From Rhodoferax sp. (GTDB lineage: Bacteria > Pseudomonadota > Gammaproteobacteria > Burkholderiales > Burkholderiaceae_C): a stretch of DNA of 15,732 nt. Shown one piece after another: positions 7,458 to 14,586 of the stretch. Under the pieces are notes generated by a model that was not told the origin of the DNA, ran no database searches, and was given only the letters and a program-made list of their open reading frames with translations. Each line of letters begins with the position of its first letter. Position 1 is the stretch's first letter. The stretch is from the NCBI GenBank assembly GCA_028711355.1, contig JAQTSL010000045.1, positions 1 to 15,732 of the forward strand, given 5' to 3'. The position numbers and the translations under genes were made by a program.

Positions 7458-7522
7458 GATGTCTCCAGGTTACAGGTTGATTGCCGCTCCAAAACCGATG
7501 ACCCGGTTGCAGGAGTGGGCGC

Positions 7523-7555
7523 ACTGTAGAGAAACCGGGCTTTCGAATGGCTTTC
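7523..7555 (-). promoter_or_regulatory. Predicted tctCBA promoter with TctD box
   Basis: On the minus strand the sequence reads GAAAGCC-ATTC-GAAAGCC (7555-7538), then 9 bases, then a -10-like TACAGT (7528-7523). Perfect 7-bp direct repeats with a 4-bp spacer (11-bp period), replacing the -35 and ending about 10 bp before the -10, are the layout used by PhoB/OmpR-class activators. The adjacent regulator TctD belongs to that class. Expected start is near 7516, with a leader of about 60 bases. No -35 match is seen, as expected for an activator-dependent promoter. Confidence 0.6.
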
Positions 7556-7605
7556 AGAAAAATCGTCAAAACACTAGGGAAAACCCGCAATTTACACAGG
7601 CGGTA

Positions 7606-7650
7606 GCTGAATCGGGGTCAGATCCGGCCGCGTAGCGGAACCGATTCAGC
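7606..7650. repeat. Perfect 10-bp inverted repeat between tctE and tctC
   Basis: GCTGAATCGG (7606-7615) and CCGATTCAGC (7641-7650) are perfect inverted repeats around a 25-base loop that contains GGTCAGATCC and a smaller TCCG/CGGA pairing. It begins 16 bases beyond the tctE stop. Neither strand shows a U-run, so it is not a classical terminator. The loop edge GGGGTCAGA (7614-7622) recurs as part of a palindrome at 10821-10858. Confidence 0.7.
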
Positions 7651-7665
7651 GGCTTGTACGGTTTA

Positions 7666-9087
7666 TCACCCGTTGGGTTGATCTTCTGTCACCTTCCTGA
7701 CCGGTAGCACGATGGCCACCGCCAGCCCCTGTCCGTTGAGCCCGGTGCTGACCCGCATCTGGCCCCCTAGTCGTTCGGCAATCGAGCGCACGATCGCCAG
7801 CCCCAGCCCCGAGCCGGGTTGCGACACCTTGCTGCCGCGAAAAAAACGGTCGCCCGCACGCGCCAGGTCTGACGCGCTCATGCCGGGGCCGGTGTCGATC
7901 ACCGACAGGATGCATTGGTCTGCGCTGTGCGTCACCCGCACTGTGACCTGCGCCCCAGCGGGCCCATAGCGGGTCGCGTTATGAAGCAAATTTGATAGTG
8001 CTTCCATGAGCAAAGCCGGATGCCCCATGACTTTTGGCGCTGAAGTAGCTGGTTCAAAACCGAGATCAATGCGTTGCGTGCGCGCCTGCGCCCACCAACT
8101 GCGCGTGGCGCTTTCGGCCAGCGTGTTGAGGTCCAGCAGTTCCAGCGTGACGGCCGCACTGTCCACCCGTGCCAGCGCCAGCATCTGGTTGGTCTGGCGC
8201 ACCGTTTCTTCGAGTTGTGCTTTGATGGCCATCAGCACCTCGCGCTGCTGTGCCGGGTCGGTCTCACGCAGGGCAAAGCCGACCTGCGTGGCCAGCGTAG
8301 TCAGCGGCGTGCGCAACTGGTGTGAGGCATCGTCAACAAAGCGCTGGCGTGCTTCGGTGTGCTGACGGTTGCGCTCAATGTGAAAGTTGATCGCTTGCAC
8401 CAGCGGCTGCACGTCGGCCGGTATGCCTTGTGGCGCGATCGGCGTCAGGTCTTGCACGGCGCGCGCCTGCACCTCAGCGCGCAAGCGTGCCAGCGGGCGC
8501 AAGGCCCAGCCCACCGCCAGCACCATCAGACCGGTAGCGACCGCCAGCAGCAACAGGTCACGCGCTACCGACTGCAGCACCAGCGCGCGGGTGAAGGCCT
8601 GGCGCGATTCCAGCGTTTCGGCCACCTGGATCACCAGCCGCTGCCCAGGGACCTGGCTGCCCAAAGGCCGCTCCAGCACACGCGCGTAAGCGCCCACACG
8701 CACCGGCTCGTCAAAATAAAGCGCGTCCATAAACCGGGGCTGATTGGTTACCAGTACCCCCGGCGGTAGCGGCAGACCGTTGTTGCCAATTTCCACCAGG
8801 CCATCTTCGGTGGCAACGCGGTAATACACGTGGCCGCTGGCAGTGAGCTCAAAAAACTCCAGCAGGCGGTATGGCAGCTCGACTCCCAGGCCACCGCTGG
8901 CAGTCGAGATATTGGCATCCATCGACTTGATGGCGCCCAGCAGCGAGCGGTCATAGGCTGCGTTGGCTGCATCGGTGGCGGTGCGCCAGGTCTGCCAGAG
9001 TTCCGCCGCTGCCACCAGCATCAAGCCAGGCACCAGCAACAACAGCAGTGAGCGACGTAGGCTCAATGAATGCAGGCGCTGTAGCAT
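7666..9087 (-). CDS. tctE: Two-component sensor histidine kinase, TctE-like
   Basis: Membrane sensor kinase of 473 residues that should phosphorylate TctD. Helix TM1 is at about 13-30, an extracytoplasmic sensor region (2CSK_N-like) at 31-173, TM2 at about 174-196, then a HAMP linker. The kinase core has the H-box FVDDASHQLRTPLTTL with His256, N-box NLLHNATRYGPAG (366-378), G1 box VIDTGPGMS (396-404) and G2 box GSGLGLAIVRSIAERLGG (425-442). The ATG at 9087 shares its A with the tctD stop (TGATG), which makes it the preferred start over a TTG one codon upstream. Cotranscribed with tctD and probably with the upstream AbrB-family gene. The stimulus is presumably the TctC substrate. Confidence 0.93.
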   Translation of the reverse strand: MLQRLHSLSLRRSLLLLLVPGLMLVAAAELWQTWRTATDAANAAYDRSLLGAIKSMDANISTASGGLGVELPYRLLEFFELTASGHVYYRVATEDGLVEIGNNGLPLPPGVLVTNQPRFMDALYFDEPVRVGAYARVLERPLGSQVPGQRLVIQVAETLESRQAFTRALVLQSVARDLLLLAVATGLMVLAVGWALRPLARLRAEVQARAVQDLTPIAPQGIPADVQPLVQAINFHIERNRQHTEARQRFVDDASHQLRTPLTTLATQVGFALRETDPAQQREVLMAIKAQLEETVRQTNQMLALARVDSAAVTLELLDLNTLAESATRSWWAQARTQRIDLGFEPATSAPKVMGHPALLMEALSNLLHNATRYGPAGAQVTVRVTHSADQCILSVIDTGPGMSASDLARAGDRFFRGSKVSQPGSGLGLAIVRSIAERLGGQMRVSTGLNGQGLAVAIVLPVRKVTEDQPNG

Positions 9088-9755
9088 CAAACACCACTTT
9101 CCAGCACGTAACCCAGGCCGCGCAGCGTGCTGATACGCACCGTGCTGCCCGCCAGGCGCTTGCGCAGGCGGTGCACCATCACCTCGACCGCTTCCGGGTG
9201 GACGTCCTGCTCGTCCGAAAACACGCGGTCCAGAATCTCTTGCTTGGACAGCGGCTCGTTGCTGTGCTGGATCAGCGCCAGCAAAGCGGCGTGTTCGCGC
9301 GGGGTCAGGGCCAGCGGCTGGTGGCTCAGCGTGAATTGCTTGGCGCCAGGGTCGTAATTCAGGGGCCCGCAGGCCAGGCGCGGGTGCTCGCTGCCGCGAC
9401 TGCGACGAATCAGTGCCGTCAGCCGCGCCTCCAGCTCGGCCAGCTCAAACGGCTTGGCCAGAAAGTCGTCGGCACCTTCGTGCAGTGTGCTGACGCGCTC
9501 CTTGAGTGAGTCGCGCGCGGTCAAAATCAGCACCGGCAGCCGATGATCGGCTTGGCGCAGGTTGGCCAGCACGTCGTGCCCGTCCAGGCCCGGCAGCCCC
9601 AGGTCAAGAATCAGCGCGTCGTAGCGGGTGGCCTTGAGCGACACCCGCACCATGCGGCCGTCGTTGACCCAATCGACCTGGAAGCCGCTTTGTTCCAGCG
9701 CGCGCACCAGCCAGTTGGCAAGCTCGCTTTCGTCTTCAGCCAGCAAGAGTCGCAT
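9087..9755 (-). CDS. tctD: OmpR/PhoB-family response regulator, TctD-like
   Basis: DNA-binding response regulator of 222 residues. The receiver domain (1 to about 115) shows the acidic pair Glu7-Asp8, phospho-acceptor Asp51 in LILDLGLPGLDG, Thr79 in LILTA and Lys101 in LAKPF. The winged-helix effector domain (about 128-220) includes LTPREHAALLAL and EVMVHRLRKRL and ends ISTLRGLGYVLE. Partner kinase tctE overlaps its stop by one base. Its ATG follows the AbrB-family stop by only 5 bases, with no independent promoter visible there. A likely target is the direct-repeat box upstream of tctC at 7538-7555. Confidence 0.95.
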   Translation of the reverse strand: MRLLLAEDESELANWLVRALEQSGFQVDWVNDGRMVRVSLKATRYDALILDLGLPGLDGHDVLANLRQADHRLPVLILTARDSLKERVSTLHEGADDFLAKPFELAELEARLTALIRRSRGSEHPRLACGPLNYDPGAKQFTLSHQPLALTPREHAALLALIQHSNEPLSKQEILDRVFSDEQDVHPEAVEVMVHRLRKRLAGSTVRISTLRGLGYVLESGV

Positions 9756-9760
9756 ACTGT

Positions 9761-10885
9761 TTAGTTCCCGTCATTTTTGCTGGCGACAAGGCGCGATACC
9801 GACGGCCCGAACACCAGCACCAGTAAAAAGCGCGCCAGTTGCATCGCCATCACAAAACCGGCATCGACCGCGCTGGTAGCCGCAATCACCGCCACCGAAT
9901 CAGCCCCGCCCGGGCTGGACGCCAGATAAGCGGTCATCGGGTCAATCGCCATCCATTCGGTCAGCGCCACCGCAATCACCACGCCAACACCCATCAGCAC
10001 CACGATCGAGGCAAATACCTGGGGTAGTGCGCGCAACGCGTGCAACAAAATGGCGTGGGTAAAACGCAAACCGATGCTCCAGCCGATCATCGCGTAGGCC
10101 AGCGCCAGCACCAGCGCGGGCAGCTCGATCACCAGCCAGCCAGCGGACTGTAGTGCGGTGCCGACCAATAGCGGCAACACCATCGGGCCGGCCGGGATGC
10201 GCAACCGGTACGCCAGCGCCGCGCCACCAAACGCCAGCAACAGCGTCCAGCCGACATGGCTGGCGTTGACCAGCTCGAACCAACCCACACCCGCTACCAC
10301 CGGCGACGTGCTGTGACCGGCAAACAGGCGCGCCACCAGGGCGGCGGTGGCGGTGACCACCGCCACGCGCAGGTACTGCATGAACGCCACCAATCTCACG
10401 TCGGCGCCATACGACTCGGCCAGCACCACCATGGCCGACGCCGCGCCCGGTGCCAGCCCCCAGACGGCGGTACTGCCCGGGAAGACTTTGCGCCGCATCA
10501 AAATCCAGCCCAGTACCGCGCTGGCCACGATGACCGCACTGGTGGCCAGCAAAAACACCGGCCAATCGGCCGCCACCTTGGCCAGCGCTGCCGGTTGCAG
10601 GCTTTGCGCCATCAGGCAGCCCAGCACCCCTTGTCCGAGCGCAAACAAGGGCGTTGGCAGGTGCAATTGCACATCACGGGAAGACAGCCAGATGCCCGCC
10701 GCCATGCAGCCCAGCAGCACCCCGGCGGGCAGATGCACCAGCGTGAACAACCACGACAGCAGCGCGCTCAAAGGTAACAAGATGGCCCACCACAGGGCTG
10801 GCAAATTCTTGAAGGATTGCGGGTCAGACCACTCGCGCAAGCGATCTGCTCTGACCCCAACAGATTGTAGGAAACGGCGCCACAT
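9761..10885 (-). CDS. AbrB-family (PF05145-type) integral membrane protein
   Basis: Polytopic membrane protein, 374 residues from the start chosen here, with about ten hydrophobic segments. The family carries an internal duplication, visible as PGSTAVWGLAPGAASAMVVLA followed by ADVRLVAFMQYLRVAVV, and later DPMTAYLASSPGGADSVAVIA followed by AGFVMAMQLARFLLVL. Older annotations call such proteins putative ammonia monooxygenase; that name is not supported, and a transport or regulatory membrane role is more likely. The start is uncertain: the ATG at 10885 has no clear SD, and the first 22 or so codons run through a GGGTCAGA palindrome that looks like an inserted repeat, so translation may start downstream (TTG codons near 10804 or 10780). 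It sits 5 bases before tctD and should be cotranscribed with tctDE. Confidence 0.8.
   Translation of the reverse strand: MWRRFLQSVGVRADRLREWSDPQSFKNLPALWWAILLPLSALLSWLFTLVHLPAGVLLGCMAAGIWLSSRDVQLHLPTPLFALGQGVLGCLMAQSLQPAALAKVAADWPVFLLATSAVIVASAVLGWILMRRKVFPGSTAVWGLAPGAASAMVVLAESYGADVRLVAFMQYLRVAVVTATAALVARLFAGHSTSPVVAGVGWFELVNASHVGWTLLLAFGGAALAYRLRIPAGPMVLPLLVGTALQSAGWLVIELPALVLALAYAMIGWSIGLRFTHAILLHALRALPQVFASIVVLMGVGVVIAVALTEWMAIDPMTAYLASSPGGADSVAVIAATSAVDAGFVMAMQLARFLLVLVFGPSVSRLVASKNDGN
10821..10858. repeat. GGGTCAGA...TCTGACCC palindrome, REP-like
   Basis: GGGTCAGA (10821-10828) and TCTGACCC (10850-10857) form an 8-bp inverted repeat enclosing a TCGC-GCAA-GCGA hairpin (10833-10844). Palindromes with a GGGTCAGA/TCTGACCC head are common short repeats in betaproteobacteria, as I recall them; that link is from memory. 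It overlaps the 5' end of the AbrB-family frame. A half copy, GGGGTCAGA, is at 7614-7622. Confidence 0.6.
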
Positions 10886-11013
10886 GACGGCGAATATGCC
10901 ACAACGGCACCGTCGCCCCGCCAAAGAATTTTCAGAACACCAAGGTTTCAAAAAATTCAATCGCGCCGCTTTGACTTGGCCCTACCATTGCGCCTGCTCA
11001 AACGGACCACACC

Positions 11014-12159
11014 ATGGAACAGCTTCGACAGACTTTCATCGACCGCATTCGCGCCGCCGCCGCCAGCAACACCCCGTTGCGCATCCGCGGCCACGGCAGC
11101 AAAGACTTTTACGGCAATCCGGCGCAAGGCGAGCGGCTCGACACCGGCGCGTACCGCGGCATCGTCAGCTACGAGCCGACCGAACTGGTGGTGACGGTGC
11201 GCGCCGGCACCCCACTGACCGAACTGGAAGCAGCGCTGGCCGAGCAAGGCCAATGCCTGGCGTTTGAACCACCGCGCTACTCCACGCCGCAGGCCAACGG
11301 CACGGGCACCTGCGCCGGCATGGTGGCAGCCGGTTTGAGCGGCCCGGCGCGCGCCAACGTGGGCTGCGTGCGCGACTTTGTGCTGGGCGTGCAGATGATC
11401 AACGGCCGCGGCGAAGCGCTGATTTTTGGCGGCCAGGTGATAAAAAACGTGGCCGGGTACGACGTCTCGCGCCTGATGGCGGGTGCTTTGGGCACGCTCG
11501 GCCTGCTGACCGACATCTCACTCAAGGTACTGCCGCTGGCACCGGGTCAAGCCACATTGGTGTTTGAACTGGACCAGGCGCGCGCGCTGGCGCAACTACA
11601 ACGCTGGGGCGGCCAACCGCTGCCGCTGAACGCCAGTTGCTGGGTCCGCGACGACAGCGCGCCGGGAGCGCCCGAGCTGCTGTTTGTGCGCCTGCGCGGT
11701 GCTGTGGCGGCGGTCGAATCGGCCTGCCAAAAGCTGCTGGGCGAGCTGCCAGGCAAGCGCCTGGACAACGCCCAGGCTGGCCCTGACTGGAGCGCCTTGC
11801 GTGACCAGCAACTGCCTTTTTTTACCCCGCCCTCTGATGCTGCGGCGCTGGCGCTGTGGCGCCTGAGCCTGCCGCCGACGGCGCCAGCGCTGGACCTGGC
11901 CTGGCCTCAATTGATTGAATGGCACGGTGCGCAGCGCTGGCTGTGGGCGCCGCTGTCGCAGCACGCTGTGCTGCAAAAGCTGGCTCACGGCGTTGGTGGA
12001 AACGCTACGTTATTCAGAGCTATCAACGCAGACACTGAGAGCGCTAGCGACCGATTTGACGCCTTAAATCCGGCGCTCTGGTCGATCCATCAACGGCTCA
12101 AGGCCGAGTTTGACCCGGCCGGCGTCTTTAACCGTGGCCGCCTGTACCGGGCGCTGTAA
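11014..12159 (+). CDS. glcE: Glycolate oxidase FAD-binding subunit GlcE
   Basis: FAD-binding subunit (381 residues) of the GlcDEF glycolate oxidase, which converts glycolate to glyoxylate at the inner face of the membrane. The PCMH-type FAD domain covers about 1-175: IRGHGSKDFYG (24-34), SYEPTELVVTVRAGTPL (52-68), GTCAGMVAAGLSGPAR (98-113), and FGGQVIKNVAGYDVSRLMAGALGTLG (138-163). The C-terminus DPAGVFNRGRLY is typical. Codons about 333-350 are less GC-rich and less conserved than their surroundings (see findings). Only a weak SD (ACGGACC) precedes the ATG. glcF follows 4 bases after the stop, but glcD is not next to it: the upstream neighbour is the divergent AbrB-family gene. Confidence 0.93.
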   Translation: MEQLRQTFIDRIRAAAASNTPLRIRGHGSKDFYGNPAQGERLDTGAYRGIVSYEPTELVVTVRAGTPLTELEAALAEQGQCLAFEPPRYSTPQANGTGTCAGMVAAGLSGPARANVGCVRDFVLGVQMINGRGEALIFGGQVIKNVAGYDVSRLMAGALGTLGLLTDISLKVLPLAPGQATLVFELDQARALAQLQRWGGQPLPLNASCWVRDDSAPGAPELLFVRLRGAVAAVESACQKLLGELPGKRLDNAQAGPDWSALRDQQLPFFTPPSDAAALALWRLSLPPTAPALDLAWPQLIEWHGAQRWLWAPLSQHAVLQKLAHGVGGNATLFRAINADTESASDRFDALNPALWSIHQRLKAEFDPAGVFNRGRLYRAL

Positions 12160-12163
12160 CCCC

Positions 12164-13402
12164 ATGCAAACCCAACTCGCCCCCCAATACCAGGGCACGC
12201 CCGAGGGCATCGAGGCCGAAGCCATTCTGCGCAAATGCGTGCACTGCGGTTTTTGCACCGCCACCTGCCCCACTTACCAGTTGCTCGGCGACGAACTCGA
12301 CAGCCCGCGTGGTCGTATTTACCTGATCAAGCAAGTACTTGAAGGCCGCGTGCCGACGCAAAAAACCCAGTCCCATCTGGACCGTTGCCTGACCTGTCGC
12401 AATTGCGAAAGCACCTGCCCCAGCGGTGTGCAATACGGTCACTTGCTCGACATCGGGCGCAAGCTGGTCGATGCCCAGGTACCGCGCCCGGCCGGCGCGC
12501 GCGCACTGCGCTGGGCGCTCAAAGAGGGCCTGCCGTCGCCGCTGTTTGGGCCGGCCATGGCGCTCGGGCAACTGGTGCGCCCATTGCTGCCGCATGCCTT
12601 GCAAAACAAGGTGCCGGTGCGGCAAAACGCTGGAGCAACCCCGACGCGCCAGCATACCCGTCAGGTGCTGATGCTGGCCGGCTGCGTGCAACCCAGCATG
12701 AGCCCCAACATCAACGCCGCCACCGCGCGCGTGTTTGACGCCGCTGGCATTGCGTGCGTGGTGGTTCCCAAAGCGGGCTGCTGCGGCGCGGTCAAGTTCC
12801 ACCTGAACGACCAGGACGGCGGCCGCGCTGAGATGCGTGCCAACATCGACGCCTGGTGGCCACTGCTGCAAGCCGGTGCCGATGGCATCGTCATCAACGC
12901 CTCGGGCTGCGGCGCCACGGTCAAGGACTACGGTCACATCCTGCGCGACGACCCGCTCTATGCAGAGCGGGCGGCGCGCGTGAGCGAGTTGACGCGTGAC
13001 GTTAGTGAATGGCTGCCCGAACTGACGCCCAAACTGCGTGACAAGGTCAAAGCCAGCGCCAGCCGCATCGCTTTTCACCCGCCGTGCTCGTTGCAACACG
13101 GCATGCAGGTGCGCGGTCTGGTCGAAAAGTACCTAACCGAGCTGGGCTTTGCCCTCAAGCTCAACGGCTGCGAAGCGCACCTGTGCTGCGGCTCGGCGGG
13201 CACCTACAGCGTGCTCAACCCCGAAATAGCCTACCAGTTGCGCGACCGCAAGCTGGTCAACCTGGACACCACGTTTGGCAGCGAGAAACCTGAGCAGATT
13301 GTGTCGGCCAACATCGGCTGCATCACCCATCTGCAAAGCGGCACCGACAAACCGGTGCGGCACTGGATCGAGCTGCTGGACGAGGCGTTGAGCGAAACCT
13401 GA
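12164..13402 (+). CDS. glcF: Glycolate oxidase iron-sulfur subunit GlcF
   Basis: Electron-transfer subunit of glycolate oxidase, 412 residues. It has two ferredoxin-type 4Fe-4S motifs: CVHCGFCTATCP (Cys25, 28, 31, 35) and CLTCRNCESTCPSG (Cys75, 78, 81, 85). Two cysteine-rich CCG domains follow: Cys174, Cys206-Cys207 (GCCGAV) and Cys249 (SGCG); then Cys308 (HPPCSL), Cys341-Cys342 (CCGSAGTYS) and Cys386 (IGCITHL). The ATG at 12164 lies 4 bases after glcE and is preferred to an in-frame ATG at 12110 inside glcE. No strong SD is visible, so translation is probably coupled to glcE. Confidence 0.95.
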   Translation: MQTQLAPQYQGTPEGIEAEAILRKCVHCGFCTATCPTYQLLGDELDSPRGRIYLIKQVLEGRVPTQKTQSHLDRCLTCRNCESTCPSGVQYGHLLDIGRKLVDAQVPRPAGARALRWALKEGLPSPLFGPAMALGQLVRPLLPHALQNKVPVRQNAGATPTRQHTRQVLMLAGCVQPSMSPNINAATARVFDAAGIACVVVPKAGCCGAVKFHLNDQDGGRAEMRANIDAWWPLLQAGADGIVINASGCGATVKDYGHILRDDPLYAERAARVSELTRDVSEWLPELTPKLRDKVKASASRIAFHPPCSLQHGMQVRGLVEKYLTELGFALKLNGCEAHLCCGSAGTYSVLNPEIAYQLRDRKLVNLDTTFGSEKPEQIVSANIGCITHLQSGTDKPVRHWIELLDEALSET

Positions 13403-13437
13403 ATAGCTATTTTTGTCATAGCTGGTTACGCAGATAG

Positions 13438-13462
13438 AATAAGGGCTAGAGCCTTATTTTTT
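13438..13462 (+). terminator. Possible terminator/attenuator hairpin between glcF and aroF
   Basis: AATAAGG (13438-13444) pairs with CCTTATT (13452-13458) around a 7-base loop, and a run of six T spans 13457-13462. It lies 36 bases after glcF and only 11 bases before the aroF start. The stem is AT-rich and weak. It may end glcEF transcripts, attenuate aroF, or simply be part of a dispersed intergenic repeat. Confidence 0.5.
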
Positions 13463-13473
13463 GCACCAATACC

Positions 13474-14538
13474 ATGACCTTCCCAAACGCCTTTGAAAAC
13501 CTGAACGTGCTGGCCCAGCAGGCGCTGCTGTCGCCGTCGGCGCTGCATGACGCGGTGCCGGCCAGCAGCCGGGCCATGCAAACCGTGAGCCAGGCCCGCG
13601 CCACCGTTGCCAATATCCTGCAAGGCAACGACAAACGCTTGCTGGTGGTGGTCGGGCCTTGCTCGATTCACGACGTTGTCGCTGCCACCGACTACGCGCA
13701 AAAACTCAAAACACTGGCCGACGAACTGGCCGACCAGATCTTCGTCGTGATGCGCGTTTATTTCGAGAAGCCGCGCACCACCGTCGGCTGGAAGGGTCTG
13801 ATCAACGACCCGCGCATGGACGACAGCTTCCGCATCGAAGAAGGCCTGCACATCGCGCGCAAGTTGCTGATTGATTTGAACGACGCCGGCCTGCCTTGTG
13901 GCACCGAGGCACTCGACCCGATCACGCCGCAATACCTGGGCGACCTGATCTCCTGGAGCGCCATCGGTGCGCGCACCACCGAGAGCCAGACGCATCGCGA
14001 AATGGCCAGCGGCCTGTCCAGCCCGGTTGGTTTCAAGAACGGTACTGACGGCAACCTGGAGGTGGCCGTCAACGCCATGCTGTCCGCAGCACAACCGCAC
14101 ACGTTCCTGGGTGTCAATGGCGACGGGCAAGTTGCGCTCACGCACACCCGCGGCAATGCTTTCGGTCACCTGATCCTGCGCGGCGGTGCGGTGCCCAATT
14201 ACGACTCGGTGGCTGTTGCCGAAGCCGAGGTCACGCTGGCAGCGGCCAAGCTGCCCGTCAACATTGTGGTCGACTGCAGCCACGCCAATTCGCGCAAGAA
14301 CCACGCGCTGCAAAGCCTGGTGCTCAAGGATGTGGTCGGACAGATCATTGACGGCAATATGTCGATCAAGGGCGTCATGCTGGAATCAAACCTGTTTGAA
14401 GGCAACCAGAAACTGTGTCAGCCCCAAGACCTGAAATACGGCGTCTCGATCACCGACGCCTGCCTGGGCTGGGACACCAGCGCCAGCGCGCTGCGCGAGG
14501 CTGCACAACGCCTGCGCACGCTCGGCTCGCGCGTGTAA
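13474..14538 (+). CDS. aroF: 3-deoxy-7-phosphoheptulonate (DAHP) synthase, class I, AroF-like
   Basis: First enzyme of the shikimate pathway (phosphoenolpyruvate + erythrose 4-phosphate to DAHP), cytoplasmic, 354 residues. Active-site and metal residues match E. coli AroG with an offset of two: Cys63 in GPCSIHD, His270 in DCSHANS, Glu304 in MLESNLFEGNQ and Asp328 in SITDACLGW. Also conserved are MRVYFEKPRTTVGWKGLINDP (93-113), ARTTESQTHREMASGLS (166-182) and GFKNGTDG (186-193). Several stretches (GTEALDP, QPHTFLGVNGDGQVAL, KYGVSITDAC) look more like tyrosine-sensitive AroF than AroG, including Gly213 where AroG has Ser211. No SD is visible before the ATG, but the reading frame and length fit this start. 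Monocistronic or read through from glcF. Confidence 0.95.
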   Translation: MTFPNAFENLNVLAQQALLSPSALHDAVPASSRAMQTVSQARATVANILQGNDKRLLVVVGPCSIHDVVAATDYAQKLKTLADELADQIFVVMRVYFEKPRTTVGWKGLINDPRMDDSFRIEEGLHIARKLLIDLNDAGLPCGTEALDPITPQYLGDLISWSAIGARTTESQTHREMASGLSSPVGFKNGTDGNLEVAVNAMLSAAQPHTFLGVNGDGQVALTHTRGNAFGHLILRGGAVPNYDSVAVAEAEVTLAAAKLPVNIVVDCSHANSRKNHALQSLVLKDVVGQIIDGNMSIKGVMLESNLFEGNQKLCQPQDLKYGVSITDACLGWDTSASALREAAQRLRTLGSRV

Positions 14539-14586
14539 TTTGAAACTGTCTTTATGGCAAAGAAGCCGCCCGGAGGCATAAATAAT

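Noticed and set aside
7985..8060. AAATTTGATAGTGCTTCC-type words in tctE resembling a dispersed intergenic repeat
   Set aside because: The encoded residues are a normal, conserved part of the kinase ATP-binding domain next to the N-box, so chance similarity is the better explanation.
9761..10885. Reading the AbrB-family protein as an ammonia monooxygenase tied to the glnK-amtB nitrogen genes
   Set aside because: That old label is not supported by any catalytic motif; the protein is a duplicated polytopic membrane protein and lies in the tct cluster, far from glnK-amtB.
12128..13099. 323-codon minus-strand frame opposite glcF
   Set aside because: The plus strand carries all cysteine motifs of GlcF; the antisense translation is composition-biased and unrecognisable.
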